In this document: in pieces, positions 1 through 11,250 of the stretch | How positions within the stretch are numbered: position 1 is the stretch's first letter | Layout: each line of letters starts with the position of its first letter | Source of the DNA: Atriophallophorus winterbourni | Taxonomy: Eukaryota > Platyhelminthes > Trematoda > Plagiorchiida > Microphallidae | Direction: 5' to 3' | NCBI GenBank assembly: GCA_013407085.1 | Contig: JACCGJ010003085.1 | Span: 33,052 to 97,051, forward strand | Length of the DNA: 64,000 nt | Notes under the pieces: generated by a model | What the model saw: the letters and a program-made list of their open reading frames with translations, nothing else | What the model was told of the DNA's origin: nothing | The model's database searches: none | Made by a program: the position numbers and the translations under genes

Positions 1-3000
1 TTTCATATAATTCAATACAAAAAAAGGAGTTTTATCAACTATTAATACATGTGGTTTATCGGATGTTGTAGTGGTTATTTCAAAACAATTTTACGGTGAA
101 ATTGTCTAGCCAGAAAAGTATTGGAATCAAATATTCGTTATTATGCTCAATCTTTTTTGAATCAAAGTATATGGATTATAAAATTTTCTAAATTTTAACT
201 TTAGACAAGTGCTAAAAACATAATAAATAATGGACAATTTACAAATAAAAGATGAAACGTCTCACTGAAAGTGTACCATAAAATGTACGGATATAAATCT
301 AGGCGTAATGGTTAAACGAACAGTTCCCTTTAACAAATGTAACGTGAAGTAGATAAGATAAATGATCTAAGATTTGACGGTGTTCTAGAAGTCAATAGGA
401 TGTGTTTTAAACGAGTATTTCAAGTAGGTTAACTTTTGAGGAGATCCTTATGCAAACGTAGAGCTATACATTGAGAATGGTATTTATATGCTGATCGCAA
501 GATGATAGCATGATAATTCAGGTATACAGTTCGAGCGTGAAACGATCCTAATGCTACGTCTGTGCAACACAAATTTTCAATAAATTAGTGCACGGTAAAA
601 ACAAAGGTGGACCATACAGAATATGAGTTGATATTTCAGAGAATATGAAGTGAGAAAGTGAGAGTTAACGCCGAGGGAATGAATCCCCGAAACATAAACA
701 GAAATTCTGAAAACTTTAGTTAGTAGACAATTTAGATTCTATGTACAAGGAAAGTTGTTGTAAATTTAAATGCCTAAATATTTGACGTATCTCCATCTAA
801 TCAGCTTTGTAAATTTAATTTTAGATAATGTAATTTTAGTGCAAATCAATTCACGACATTCACCACGCAAATTTGCGAGAAAAAAAGTGAAGTGCGTTTT
901 TCGAGATTTTAACTTTGACATTTCGATTCTGACCAGGTCTAAAACATCGGAGTTAATCTTTTAACAGTCGTATCTGGGGACTGCACATCTAATAAATACT
1001 TCATCTGTGTATTTCGAAGTGAAGTTTTCTGGCGACTGTGGAAGGGCAGCTAGGTATGCTGAAATTAGAATGACGATTGAATCACTTAGTGGAATACAAT
1101 GTTTCTCAGTCTTGAGCCAGATCTAAAGGAAAAGTATTCAAATATCCGTTTTCTTATTATTATGGCTTGTGTAGCTCGTGTTTTGAGTAGTCCCATTAAA
1201 AAAACACTATTGGTACACCTGCATGCGTTCAGTTTATGAAGGAATAATATTTGGTAGCTGATTATTGAGATTCGTTTGCAACAAATTAAAATTGCGCAGG
1301 AAAATATTTTGATAAAATCTCTTATTCTCACAAAGTATTGCTAATAGGTGCATGAATACTATAAGATACTATTAGATACAAATGATTGTGAAATGAGAGA
1401 TAATGTAATGGTCTAATCTCAAGTGAGCGAATATCAAACGAGTAAAATGAGTGCCTGGTAAGTATAGATTTAAGATCCTGAGTTCAGGTCAATATATCGG
1501 AAATAATGATCGCTAGATAGCTGCTTTTCTTCGACGAAGTATATGTGTTAACGTCACCGCAAATATAATACTTTTCTTTGTTGAAACGAAATATACTCAT
1601 GCTAGCGCGTTATTCTCTTTAACACAGTACGAGAGTTTTGAAAAATGCTAAATTCAGCATAGACATTGATGCCATTGGTGAGCGCAGAACCTGCGTACCG
1701 AACGCTAATTTTTATGAACATATAACCATGCATATTTTGTTTAAAGGCGTGCATCTGCATCCTTGCATACATTGGTGATTTCAAGTTTATCCCTACCAGC
1801 TTCAACATCGCAAGCGATGCGCATCTGAAACGATAAAATGTTACACAAGGAATTCTTTTAATGCTTAATTGACCTGCTGGTTGGGATAGGAACTTTCAGT
1901 GCAAGATGATAGCATAATAATTCAGGTATACAGTTCGAGCGTGAAACGATCCTAATGCTACGTCTGTGCAACACAAAATTTTAATAAATTAGTGCACGGT
2001 AAAAAAGAAGGTGAACCATACAGAATCTGAGGTAAAATTTCAGGTATTATGAAGTGAGAAAGTGAGAGTTAACACCGAGGTGATGAATCCCGAAAGCATA
2101 ATGAGAAATTCTAAAAACGTCAGTAAGTAGAGAATTTAGATGTACAATGAAAGTTGTTGTAAATGTTGACCCCTAGATATTTGACTTTGTGAACTTAATT
2201 TTAGATAAAGTATTCTTAGTGCTAATCGATTCACGACATTCACAACGCAAATTTGCGAAAAAAGTAACGTACGTTTGTCGGGATTTTAACTATGACATCC
2301 CTAATCTGACCAGGTCTAAAGCATCAGAGTTAGGCTTTGAACAGTCGTTTCCGTGTACTGCACATATGATAACTACGTCATTTGCGTATTTTGAAGTGAA
2401 GTTTGTGGGCGACTGTGTAAGAGCAGCTAGGTATGCTGAAATAAGAATGACGATAGAATCGCTTAGCGGAGTACAATGTTTCTCAGTCGTGAGCCAGATC
2501 TATACGAAATGTATTCAAATATCCGTTTTATTATTATTTTGGCTTGTATAGCTCGTGTTTTGACTAATGCAGTCAAAAGAACACAATTAGCAGAGCCGAA
2601 TGCGTTATGTTTTTGAAGAAATAATCTTTGGTTGCTAATTATTGAGATTAGTTCGCAAAGAATTAGAATTGCGCAAGAAAATATTTCGATACAAACTCTT
2701 ATTCTCACACAGTATTGCGAATGGGTGGTTGAATATTAGCAGGAGCACAGTATTAAAGATGATTTGAGATTCAAATGTGTGTGAAAAGGGATATAATGCT
2801 AGGCCTAATCTCAAGAGAGCGAATATCAAACGAGTAAAATGAGAGCCTGTTGAGTATAGAATTAAGATGCTGAGTTCAGTTCAATATATCAGAAATCGTG
2901 ACCGCTAGATAGCTATTTCTCTTCAACAAAGTATATGCGTTAACGTGAGCGCAAATACAATGCTCTTCTTAGTTGAAACAAAATGTACTCATGCTAACGC

Positions 3001-3514
3001 GTTATTCTGTTTAAAACAGTACGAGAGTTTGGAAAAATGCTAAATAAAGCACAGACATTGATGCTATTGGTGAGCGCAAAACCTGCGAACCGATCGCTAA
3101 TTTTTATGAACATATAACCATGCATATTTTGTTTAAAGGCGTGCATCTGCATCCTTGCATACATAGGTGATTTCAAGTTTATCACTACCAGCTTAAACAT
3201 CGCAAGCGATGCGCATGTAGCAAGTTTAAAATTAGGGTTTTACTTTTCTGAATGTTACACAAGAAATTGTTTCAATGCTTAATTAACCTGCTGGTTGGGA
3301 TAGAAACTTTCAGTGCTGACTGCAAATATGTACTGTACGAATATATAAATTTACGTGGCAGGTATTGTATTCGAATTTGAGTCTATGTTAAGTTTTCCGT
3401 TCTCGATTTCGCATAATATCCTATGGTGTCAAGATTCAAGTTTCAAAATTCAAGATTTTCACTCTATGTTTATTGTAACGATAATTGCTTTTTCACTCCA
3501 AAATCTTGAATTTA
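1..3514. repeat. Composite unit, left arm, first part (two tandem 1.4-kb monomers)
   Basis: Non-coding repeat. The stretch 490-1,900 is repeated directly at 1,902-3,330; both contain the same landmark words (e.g. TTCAGGTATACAGTTCGAGC at about 519 and 1,921, and AACATATAACCATGCATATT at about 1,717 and 3,111). The whole stretch reappears reverse-complemented at 27,240-27,544 plus 30,701-32,545, where only one monomer is present. A partial copy lies at 56,170-56,390 and the end nearest base 1 recurs at 59,890-60,020. Short ORFs here have no recognisable product. In the 60-kb copy this sequence stands just before LINE endonuclease coding, so it may be a LINE 5-prime region. No gene seen. Confidence 0.75.
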
Positions 3515-3716
3515 TGTCGTGCCGAAATCGCGGAATTGCCGATTCCGCGGAATAGGCAACGATTTGCTGAAAATGTGGAACACATTTCTACCAGTGCTGA
3601 TTCCGTAGATTCAGCAGCCGATTCCGTGGATTCTGCAACTGATTCTGCGGAATCGGCAAGCTATGTTTTAACTGTCTTTCGGCCGTTTTGTCCGTTATAA
3701 ATTAGCGAGTTTTTTA
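3515..3716 (+). repeat. Left terminal inverted repeat of the Ginger-type element
   Basis: Begins TGTCGTGCC and ends near TTATAAATTAGCGAG. The inner part is built from repeated GATTCCG(T/C)(A/G)GATTC-like words, giving an Asp-Ser-Ala repeat if translated. That translation is an artefact of the repeat and not a gene. It matches 6,345-6,593 in reverse complement. Confidence 0.85.
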
Positions 3717-3861
3717 TTTTTTGCTGATGAAGATGATGGTCAAAATGGAACAAACAATGTCGGGCGAATTCACCATAGGTTTATTAACCAGATAAATCGG
3801 TACAGACATAAATAAATAGTGGTACAGTCATGAATACTAAAAGAAATTTTCCCTTTTGTCA

Positions 3862-5744
3862 CTATTTGTTCTTACATTTTACGTTCCAAGGATGGCAATG
3901 GGAGTGGCACAATGTTCCGCTCTTCCTGCAACTACAGCGCCTGGAATCGCATTTTGCTGTGCAAGAACACTTTGCAAATCCTTGTCCCTCAGTGGCAGAA
4001 TGAAGGGATGCAATCCTGCGAAATGACTGCATCATGTCGCTCGTTTCCAAAAGGCTGATCACCTCACTATCTGCCTTCTGCAGCTGATTTCTAGAGAAAG
4101 CTGCCTCGATCATTCCATGTTTTGTTGCAACTTTGTACATTCCTCTGGCAGTAATGTCGTAAACCACTCCAATAATATTTCTACAGTCTAGTCGTCCATG
4201 ATCGAATTCGGAAACCGGGAGTAAGACGCAGTCTCCCACGGATAGAGGATGCAGAATGGCGCTGCTCGCTTCAAGCATTTCTTTCTGCTCTTTTCTTGGC
4301 CGCTTGTAGCCTTGTCACTGCATGCCCTTATCATCTGGATGTGCTTCAAGAAAATATCTGCAATACCTGTAGCTCTTTCTCCAGTTTCATCAACCTGATC
4401 TTGTTCCCCGGCAGCAACAGCTTGTTCCTCACAAGCCTGATCTTGTTCCCCGGCATCAACAGCTGGTTCATCAGCAGCTTCCATGCCATGGATCTCCCTG
4501 AGAGCCGCCTCCAGTTGTTCCTCTGTTGTTATGTGAGCGAGAACGCCTGCAGGTAAAACCGTTTTCTCAAATGGAGACGTGTTTTGCAGGTTTCTGTGTG
4601 ATGAGCTATTCTTTTGGAACTGCACGAAACGTAGGCCATCTGCCCAATTCGTTGTATTGTTATCGATTGTCCAAGCAATAAGCATCTGCTTTACATCAGC
4701 ATTAGACCGCTCCACAGATCCCTGGCTTTGTGGGTGCCTCGCGCGCCTATGAACTAGCTGCAGGTTGGGCCACATGGATTTTATTTCTGAGACTACATCC
4801 TTCACAAATTCTCTACAGTTATCACTCTGAAGAATGCTGGGCGCACCCATGAATGTGAATATATCTATGAGGTGGTACGCCATTTCGGCAGCCCTTTTAC
4901 TCGTTAATGGTTTCAGTACCAAGAACATGGTGAAGTGATCCTGGTAATTTAATATCTGTACGGAATATCCACTTAGTGTTGATTCCATATTGATCAAGTC
5001 AACTTGACCACGGTCACAGTAATTTCGTGACCGAATGAGTTTTACAACAATTCCTTTGTTCGGTAAGGGTTTCTTTCTTTGACATGTCTCGCATGCAGCC
5101 AAAAAGAGGGACACCATCTTCATTGGTATGTTTGCGTATTTGTCATCAAGAAATCTTTGGGTTTTTTTCACCGCCATTACCAGTCGACACGTGAGCTTCG
5201 TAGATTATGTCGAAGAGCTCGTCCCGAACGGCAAGGTAGTGAAGTGGATCAGCTTCATTTTTTCGGCTCTGAAAGAATAAAAAGAAACAAGTTTACAGAG
5301 CTAATGAAACTGATTTTGCTAAGGATGATGCTGTTGTTGCTGCTGTTGTTGTTTTTGTTGATGATGTTGATGGTGCCAACGACAACATCGATCGATGACA
5401 AAAATTTGTGTGTGAAAGAGTGCAAGAGAAATAAAGAGGCTTACCTTGACGATTATCTTGACACCGCCAACTTCGACGACTGCAAAATTCTTCCGAAGAT
5501 AGTAGAATAATTTGGATCGTTCACTGCCACACAAGGTTGCAAGCATTGAGGTGTATTCTTCTCGATTAGGCACTGTGAATTTAGACAGCTTTTCGCAGGC
5601 CACTGTTCCTTGAAACCGAACCCGTTGGTTTGCTACATTCACTTCCATGATGCTGTCTCTGCAAGCACTGATGTAAAATGTATAATCACAACCAATCAAC
5701 AGCCTCTGATAGTCTTTTGTGTGAGACACGTTCCCTGTGACCAC
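3862..5744 (-). pseudogene. Ginger/KRBA2-like integrase transposase, frameshifted, one intron
   Basis: DDE integrase of a Ginger-type transposon, which in an intact form would cut and join the element ends in the nucleus. Exon 1 (about 5,744-5,445) holds the N-terminal part. An intron follows at 5,444-5,269. Exon 2 starts with an H2C2 zinc-binding region (EAHVSTGNGG, then CETCQRK) and an integrase core with all three acidic residues visible: GQVDLINMES, LQSDNCREF and SQGSVERSN. A linker rich in GEQDQ-type repeats and a C-terminal domain with SVGDCVLLPV, DCRNIIGVVYD and a Cys-rich tail (CSCTAKCDSRRCSCRKSG) follow; that tail is a hallmark of KRBA2/SCAND3-like proteins. Two breaks are seen: an extra base in an A run at 5,162-5,168, and a frameshift near 4,275-4,300 before the C-terminal domain. 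The true start is uncertain because upstream sequence is rearranged. Confidence 0.85.
5269..5444 (-). other. Intron in the transposase gene
   Basis: On the reverse strand the exon ends ...GTCAAG, followed by GTAAGC (donor). The intron ends TTCTTTCAG before AGCCGAAAA. Both flanking exons read in phase 0, and removing it joins two conserved parts of the protein family. It contains a CAA/CAG-type microsatellite (about 5,328-5,362). Confidence 0.7.
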
Positions 5745-6305
5745 AATGTTAATATTCCACTTGAAAATCTTTCATTCATTTCGGCAAATTGAAAATGCAT
5801 TGAAAGCATAATCACAAACTCCGCCAAGGACGGTCCCAAGCCCGTCTGAGAAAGGAGGAGGGTTGGGCTTAGGGCTAGCAACCCTATCCCGTGAAACCTA
5901 CATTGCTACGGAAACGAAGACAACAGATCCGTGGCTCGGTTATGTATGCAGGATGGATCCCAGTTCGCATACGAATGTAGACATTCACTGGCGTCCGCAA
6001 GGTAAAAAAAAGGGGACGGCCCAAGGAAACTTGCCGCAGAACGTTGGAACGCGAACTACATGCACAAGGATTCACGATGCAGACGGCAACGGAAGCAGCG
6101 ACAGACCGGAACCACTGGCATGAAGTTGTCTTCGCCTCATGTGCCACCCGGCACGGAGAGGGCTGAGTGAGTGAGTGAGTGCATAATCACAAGCAATCAA
6201 CAGCCTTTAATAGACTGTTGTGTGAGACACGTTCCCTGTGACCACAATGTTAATATTCCACTTGAAAAGCAATCATGCATTTCGGCAACTTGAAAATGCA
6301 GTGAA
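5684..6305. repeat. Tandem duplication of about 123 bp, later split by a LINE fragment
   Basis: 5,684-5,805 (ATAATCACAACCAATCAACAG to the A-rich end) is repeated as 5,806-5,817 plus 6,193-6,305, with about 10% difference by eye. The second copy is interrupted by the LINE tail at 5,818-6,180. It lies at the 5-prime end of the transposase gene and obscures its start. Confidence 0.7.
5818..6180 (+). mobile_element. 5-prime-truncated LINE 3-prime end with exact 12-bp target duplication
   Basis: Codes the typical last residues of a non-LTR reverse transcriptase ORF: KRGRPKETCRRTLERELHA, then DRNHWHEVVFASCATRHGEG and a stop, followed by a (GAGT)n tail ending at 6,180. One frame correction is needed near the A run at 6,003-6,010. 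It is flanked by GCATAATCACAA at 5,806-5,817 and again at 6,181-6,192, an exact 12-bp target-site duplication. It inserted by target-primed reverse transcription into the Ginger-type element. Confidence 0.85.
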
Positions 6306-6344
6306 AATGAACTTCTGATAATAAATCTAAAGTGAATTCACATA

Positions 6345-6593
6345 AAAAATCTCGCTAATTTATAACGGACAAAAGGGCTGAAATAAAGTAAAAACATAGC
6401 TTGCCGATTCCGCAGAATCAGCTGCCGAATCCAGGGGATCGGCTGCTGAATCTACGGAATCAGCAGTGGTAGAAATGGGTTCCACATTTTCAGCAAATCG
6501 TTGCATATTCCGCGGAATCAGCAACGAAATGCGGAATCGGCAAACTGATTGCCGAATCCGCAGAATCGGCAATTCCGCGATTTCGGCACGACA
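6345..6593 (-). repeat. Right terminal inverted repeat of the Ginger-type element
   Basis: Reverse complement of the left repeat, somewhat longer because of extra GATTC-type subrepeats. It ends GGCACGACA at 6,593, directly against a (TA)n tract. Confidence 0.85.
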
Positions 6594-6595
6594 CA

Positions 6596-6596
6596 C

Positions 6597-6628
<32 letters not shown>

Positions 6629-6652
6629 GCTATATATATATATATTTAATCA
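6596..6652. repeat. (TA)n microsatellite
   Basis: Almost pure alternating TA with small interruptions, directly beside the right end of the Ginger-type element. Confidence 0.95.
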
Positions 6653-7615
6653 GCAGTTAGCGAATTTCAAACAAAGCAACGAGCACCGAATAAAAATACA
6701 TGGCAGTTTCGTTTCCAATGTGGTATTTCCAACTTGCAACCATGAACAGAACTGTTGCTGGAAGATCGAAGGTGGATTAATAAATCATGCGGTGTGAAAC
6801 AGTATTTTTTTATTTTTTGCATGCGACAATGAGATCACCTCGCATTCTTCTATGTGCAAGTTACCTAAGATCCTGTCGTGTGAGTCGCTGTGCGAACGGA
6901 GTGTTTTCGAGTCCAATTACAAGCTCAGAATCTCTCTGATATATACGATCCAGAAGTAAGTTGACTTTTATTAGACATGTTATCCAGGCTTGTACGTTTC
7001 TTCCTATACACATTTTACTATGAACTTGATTAAAGTTTCACTTTATCGTAAATTATACATGATATAATCGTAGCTATCAAATATCAAGGATTTTTGATGA
7101 GGAGACAATTATGATATATCATTGGATCTATAGCATGTAGAATGGAAAACAATTACCCGAATCCGGACGAGAAGTTATAACTGGTCTTATAATGAGATAT
7201 TATATAATCGTTGCATATATATCTATACAGACGGGATTCACTGGCCAGTTAAACGAGCAATGTAGCAAATAATAATCGTTAATGGACGTGCATAACTTGT
7301 ATTCGTACGTTATTGAATAAACATCAAGATTGTCCGGAATGAATTTGTGTATCAGCTGGTTTGTTTGAACAGCGGGTCCTGACAACCTTGCTAAAATGTG
7401 GCTTCCAAATTCAATGTAACTTAATTTCGCGCATAAATTACATATTATTTAGCGGTCAGCGGTTCTAAGATGAAGGTTTCTTCTCAATCGAATTGTTTTG
7501 TCATTGAGATCACAGTGGAGTATGATAGAGACCTTGATGGACGACGTCAATCGAATGAGATCATCAACAGTCAGCACAAAATGTGAACTCCTTTTTTCAC
7601 GATCCACATTATGAC

Positions 7616-7777
7616 TACCGTATTTTTCGGACTATAAGGTGCACATAAAAGCACTAGTTTTTACAGTGTGAACATACACTATTCATACATGAGGTGCACA
7701 GGAATATAAGGCTAACTGCCGATTTTTCGTAAAAATTAGTGCTTTTATGTGCGCCTTATAGTCCGAAAAATACGGTA
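7616..7777. mobile_element. Tc1/mariner-type MITE with TA duplication
   Basis: A 158-bp body with near-perfect inverted ends of about 40 bp: CCGTATTTTTCGGACTATAAGG at the left and its reverse complement at the right. TA flanks both sides (7,616-7,617 and 7,776-7,777). The homologous right arm (about 24,380-24,400) has a single TA at this point and no insertion, so it is an empty site. There is no coding capacity. The terminal motif resembles a MITE type I recall from vertebrate genomes; that link needs a database check. Confidence 0.88.
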
Positions 7778-8118
7778 ATATCGACTGGATGACACAAACG
7801 TCTGTTAGATGTATGATTATCTGTGTGGATGTATGCTCAATAACGATACCACAGTCATTAGAGTAGAGTTTAGTAGTCAACTGAGTAGAATTTAATAGTT
7901 TTACACGCAATTAATCGTTTTTGAATTATGAAATCGGCCTTAAATCAGTCTACTTACCGAACGCATTCAAAAGATAAATAACCACAGTAAGATAGATTTA
8001 TGAGGCACGTGAACTACTTCACAAATCTCCTTATATAAAACGCAAAAATTTCAAGTTTACGGAACAATGCATACTATTTGATAAATACAGCAATAAGATT
8101 ACAAACAGTGGCTGTACA

Positions 8119-8550
8119 TTGCATGAGTCAGTCGCGGTGAACATGTTCATCATACCACGGTCAATAAAATATAAAGCTGACAGGCCAAAACCTCTGAAAA
8201 TTACATTTTTAACGAGAGGTGTGACGAAGTCAGTTAGGTCTAATTGGAATGCAAATCATAGGAATATCTCGAAGGATTTCAGAATCAGTAACACCAGACG
8301 TTTTACGCTAAAACCTCATAATCAAACTGGGCTTCTAGAATCAGTCGAGACTCCGGTCAGAAACGCTTTGGCAATTCAAAAAAAGTTTAATATCAGACTC
8401 TCGAAGTATCTTGTAAATAATGGATCTTCCAACCGATACGAAAAACCAAAACCAAATTTCTATGTAGAAACGCACAATGCCTACAACGCATCTATATACA
8501 ATGAAGAATCTCTGCAATCTGCACTCACTCAACGTTATAGCAATAACTGA
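8119..8550 (+). pseudogene. CR1-like LINE (alpha) ORF1 C-terminal region
   Basis: The 143-codon open stretch reads IPRSIKYKADRPKPLKITF, the pattern at the end of CR1 ORF1 proteins (a basic RNA-binding domain of the RRM-like, esterase-free kind). Related readings occur on the reverse strand at 23,606-23,920 (same family, inverted arm) and 18,009-18,380 (gamma family). There is no start codon of its own; it is a fragment of a longer degraded ORF. Confidence 0.6.
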
Positions 8551-9235
8551 GAGATGGGTCTAAACTCGTGTGAGCGATCGCGAGTTATCTTTTTCATGTT
8601 TCTGAGAGACCGCTTGAGAAGAGATGGTGAGGTAGATGTTTACATCGACGAACGTTTATACAGCACGGTATTTACAGATACTGATCACGATCTGGAAAAA
8701 AAGTATAATTTAAGCTCGAATCATGCAACAGTTGAATAGTTGGTGTGGTTAACCGTTCACCATCATAATCAGATTGAGCATTAAGAAAAACTAGTCAAAA
8801 CAAAGAATTACGTTGAAAAACATCGCAATTTGAAACTTGTGGTTATCGCAGACTTTAATGTGCCGCAATTTTTATAACCGAGTTGGTCATCCACCCCGAT
8901 CACTAGACTACGCATTTCGCGAACTGTTCGAATACACCCCCTTGTATAATCATAGTGTCGCATATTTATGACAATAAAATTTGCAGCAGACATCTCTTCT
9001 AGACCTAGTCTTAACCTCGGAAGTCAGGTGTTCAGTATCACACTCGACCAACTCGTTTTAGACAACGACAGTAGAATTGTAGAGCAATCAAAACAAAATA
9101 TAAAAGTTTATTACATTGTTTTAATGGAAACAATAGTGGATGTCGATGAACATAATATAAATTTCGTATTTCCTGGCAGATTATATCATCAATATGAAAC
9201 ATTTCAATTATTACAATGTCGTGAAACATGAATGC
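8551..9235 (+). pseudogene. CR1-like LINE (alpha) ORF2 endonuclease remnant
   Basis: Read across several frames it shows RDRLRRDGEVDVYIDERL (8,605-8,655) and VVIADFNVP (8,840-8,870), the family's G/ADFN motif of apurinic-type LINE endonucleases. Stops and frameshifts are frequent. The same region is present inverted at 22,066-23,540, there split by the hammerhead array. Confidence 0.6.
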
Positions 9236-9737
9236 GAATAACCCCACTCCCTGATTTTCCGTCGCACTAGAAAATGTTTGATAAAGCGAAATTTGGCTTG
9301 GCTATTAACTTGGTCGCCAGAAAAGATTTGACCCGGAAAACTTTCGCGAAATGCGCAATCAAGTCAGAAATCTCATCCGAGGGGCATACATTTCCACCAG
9401 CTACAGCTGGCAGTAATAATGCAACGAAATCCTAAACTTTTTTATCGAATCCCTAACAACACTACAAAGTTTAACCCGGTGTTTTCCCGATCGTGGCAGA
9501 TAACGGACTAACTGATTCTTTCCTGGAAACCTCTAACGCTCACGTCAGATTTTATTCACGTGTTTGCACTTCCAATGATGCACTACAACCATCGGAGTTG
9601 TTGGCACCATTTGTACTGGAGGCCATATAAGATATATGCATTAATTCTGAAATAGTGCAGTAGCACCTACGCAGGTTGAACAAGTTCCGGGAGCTGTCGG
9701 AATAACATCTGCAATCCAAACATTATGCGACAGTTAA

Positions 9738-9947
9738 TTGGGCGAATCACTTTGTAATTTATTTAATCACTCTTTGATGAAGGGTGTTGTAACGACTGAC
9801 TGGACAAGAAGAATCATAACACCCCTCTACAAAAGCGAAACTCGTTCTGACCAAGCAAATTACCGACCTCTTCAACTACTTGAAGTAATCTCAAAAGATA
9901 TGCCGCGAATGGTGTGGGAAAAAATTGTTAGTCATTTCGATGTCTAA
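9738..9947 (+). pseudogene. CR1-like reverse transcriptase fragment
   Basis: Open for 69 codons. The translation (LCNLFNHSLMKGVVTTDW, then RRIITPLYKS, then ANYRPLQLLEVISK) is the N-terminal block of the CR1 reverse transcriptase: the WR-IITPIYK and NYRPV-LL-ISK motifs. It then degenerates. The 9,250-9,738 stretch before it has no gene I can recognise. Confidence 0.75.
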
Positions 9948-10129
9948 AAATGTTGTTCAGAGAGCATCATTGATTTCGCAAGTCTTGATCATAAAGTAGT
10001 CACAACAAAACCTCAGCGCTCTCATCATTTCAGCGATGTAGCGCCACTGGTTCTAGTCATATCTTGTTGTTGTTTAACAAAAATTCGCCGTATTCGCAGC
10101 CTTAGGATTGCCTAGAAGAATAATACTGC

Positions 10130-11250
10130 GCTTGTGGCTCTTTTTACTATCACCGGTATGTCCGTTTGTTTATCATGGGGTTATTTGGGCTTAGATTCGG
10201 GTATTGCACTAGGAAACCTTACGGAGCTATTAAGTATTTTAAAGTACCGTTTTAATATATATTTCTCACTGTTTAGTGTTAATTTCAGTAAACTTGGTTC
10301 AAAGAAACGTGAGAAGCTTGGGTGGCGAACCAAACGTGTAACAACTGCAGGTATGATGTTTTTCGAACCCATAATCGTAAGATGTTGCACCATTTTTCTA
10401 GGTCATGTCTCTGTCTGTTCTGTCTGTCTCTGGATTCCTGTGTTTTGGCACATAATATAATGTTGAAGAACGAATTTCGAAAATGGCGAGCAAATTTAAA
10501 CTCAAACCTTGTCATTTAGTGCAAACCTCACTCCCTTGTAATTAAAGTTTGTTTGCGTTAATCAAACATGATATGCTTATACAAATTGCATTCAGTTCTT
10601 ACTCTGCAATCGAATATTTTCTCTTACTTCGTTATGATTGAACAAGTAGTTTACTTCGGTTTTATCATATAGTCTTATTTTCTTACTAATCCAAAGGAGG
10701 CTCGCGTGATGTAGAACTTATATCTAGCAGCATATATAAATAGCACTGCACAACCCCGTTGACTATTCTGACAATGAGGAGACAGACGCTACTGTCGGCT
10801 ACCGACGTAGATCACGATTCAACGTGCGACTAAAACTTTTCGACAGTGTACCGCCCATCGTTGGGAGCGATGAGTGAGAAATTGTTTGTTACGTTATTCG
10901 AAACGCTGCGTTGTGCATCCATGACAAAGGGAGGACCGCAAAAACCACAGCCCGGTACCCATTCTGTAGGCATAATTCCATATGCTCAAACGCAGCATGG
11001 ATTCAACCAGGAAAAATATGAAATTCAAATTTCCTGAAATCTAAGGAACCAATAATCTTGAACAATACGGAGCAAACTATCTCTGCCAGACTACAGATGA
11101 TTGACACTGTACTTCAATGATCGTAACTTACGCCGTTTGAAAGCACATCTGTTTTAACCGCATTAGCCTTTTGCGAAATTATATGCCAGGGATAATCCAC
11201 CCGGGAAACTAAGACACTGTTATTCTGTGCCATTGTTTCTTTCACGTATC
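10130..11250 (-). mobile_element. CR1-like LINE (beta) 5-prime region, reverse strand
   Basis: Reverse-complement match to 18,720-19,760, 62,120-62,830 and parts of 38,600-40,340. Landmarks are CTTTAATTACAAGGGAGTGAG, here as its complement at about 10,531-10,551, and GGCATATAATTTCGCAAAA, here as its complement at about 11,172-11,190. Small ORFs in it recur in every copy only because the DNA does. No protein is evident. Confidence 0.7.

Larger units (their letters stand above)
3515..6593 (-). mobile_element. Ginger/KRBA2-type DNA transposon with long terminal inverted repeats
   Basis: A 3.08-kb cut-and-paste element. Both ends start TGTCGTGCCGAAATCGCGG reading inward, and the inverted repeats run about 200-250 bp. 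Between them lies a reverse-strand gene encoding an integrase-like transposase with the C-terminal cysteine-rich tail typical of KRBA2/SCAND3-like Ginger transposases. It sits inside the left arm of the composite repeat; the right arm (about 27,240-27,400) is contiguous where this element is absent. No matching target duplication is visible, and the right flank is an expanded TA microsatellite that may have erased it. The gene has two frameshifts, so this copy cannot make its own transposase. Confidence 0.85.
6653..9250 (+). mobile_element. Composite unit, left arm, second part, with CR1-like LINE (alpha)
   Basis: Continues the unit interrupted by the Ginger-type element. It matches, in reverse complement, 26,746-27,240 and 22,060-24,789. 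The first 1.4 kb is non-coding; from about 8,119 it codes the C-terminus of a CR1 ORF1 and then the endonuclease part of ORF2. A MITE interrupts it at 7,616-7,777. Many stops make it non-functional. Confidence 0.75.

Noticed and set aside
3485..3700. Open frame coding Asp-Ser-Ala-Asp-Ser-Val repeats, like an adhesive or antigen gene
   Set aside because: It lies in the terminal inverted repeat of the Ginger-type element, and the same repeat occurs in reverse at 6,360-6,596. The repeat is a DNA feature (GATTCC words), not a conserved protein.
6600..6650. CRISPR-like or regulatory tract
   Set aside because: It is a plain (TA)n microsatellite, and CRISPR arrays are not expected in a eukaryotic genome; no spaced direct repeats are present.
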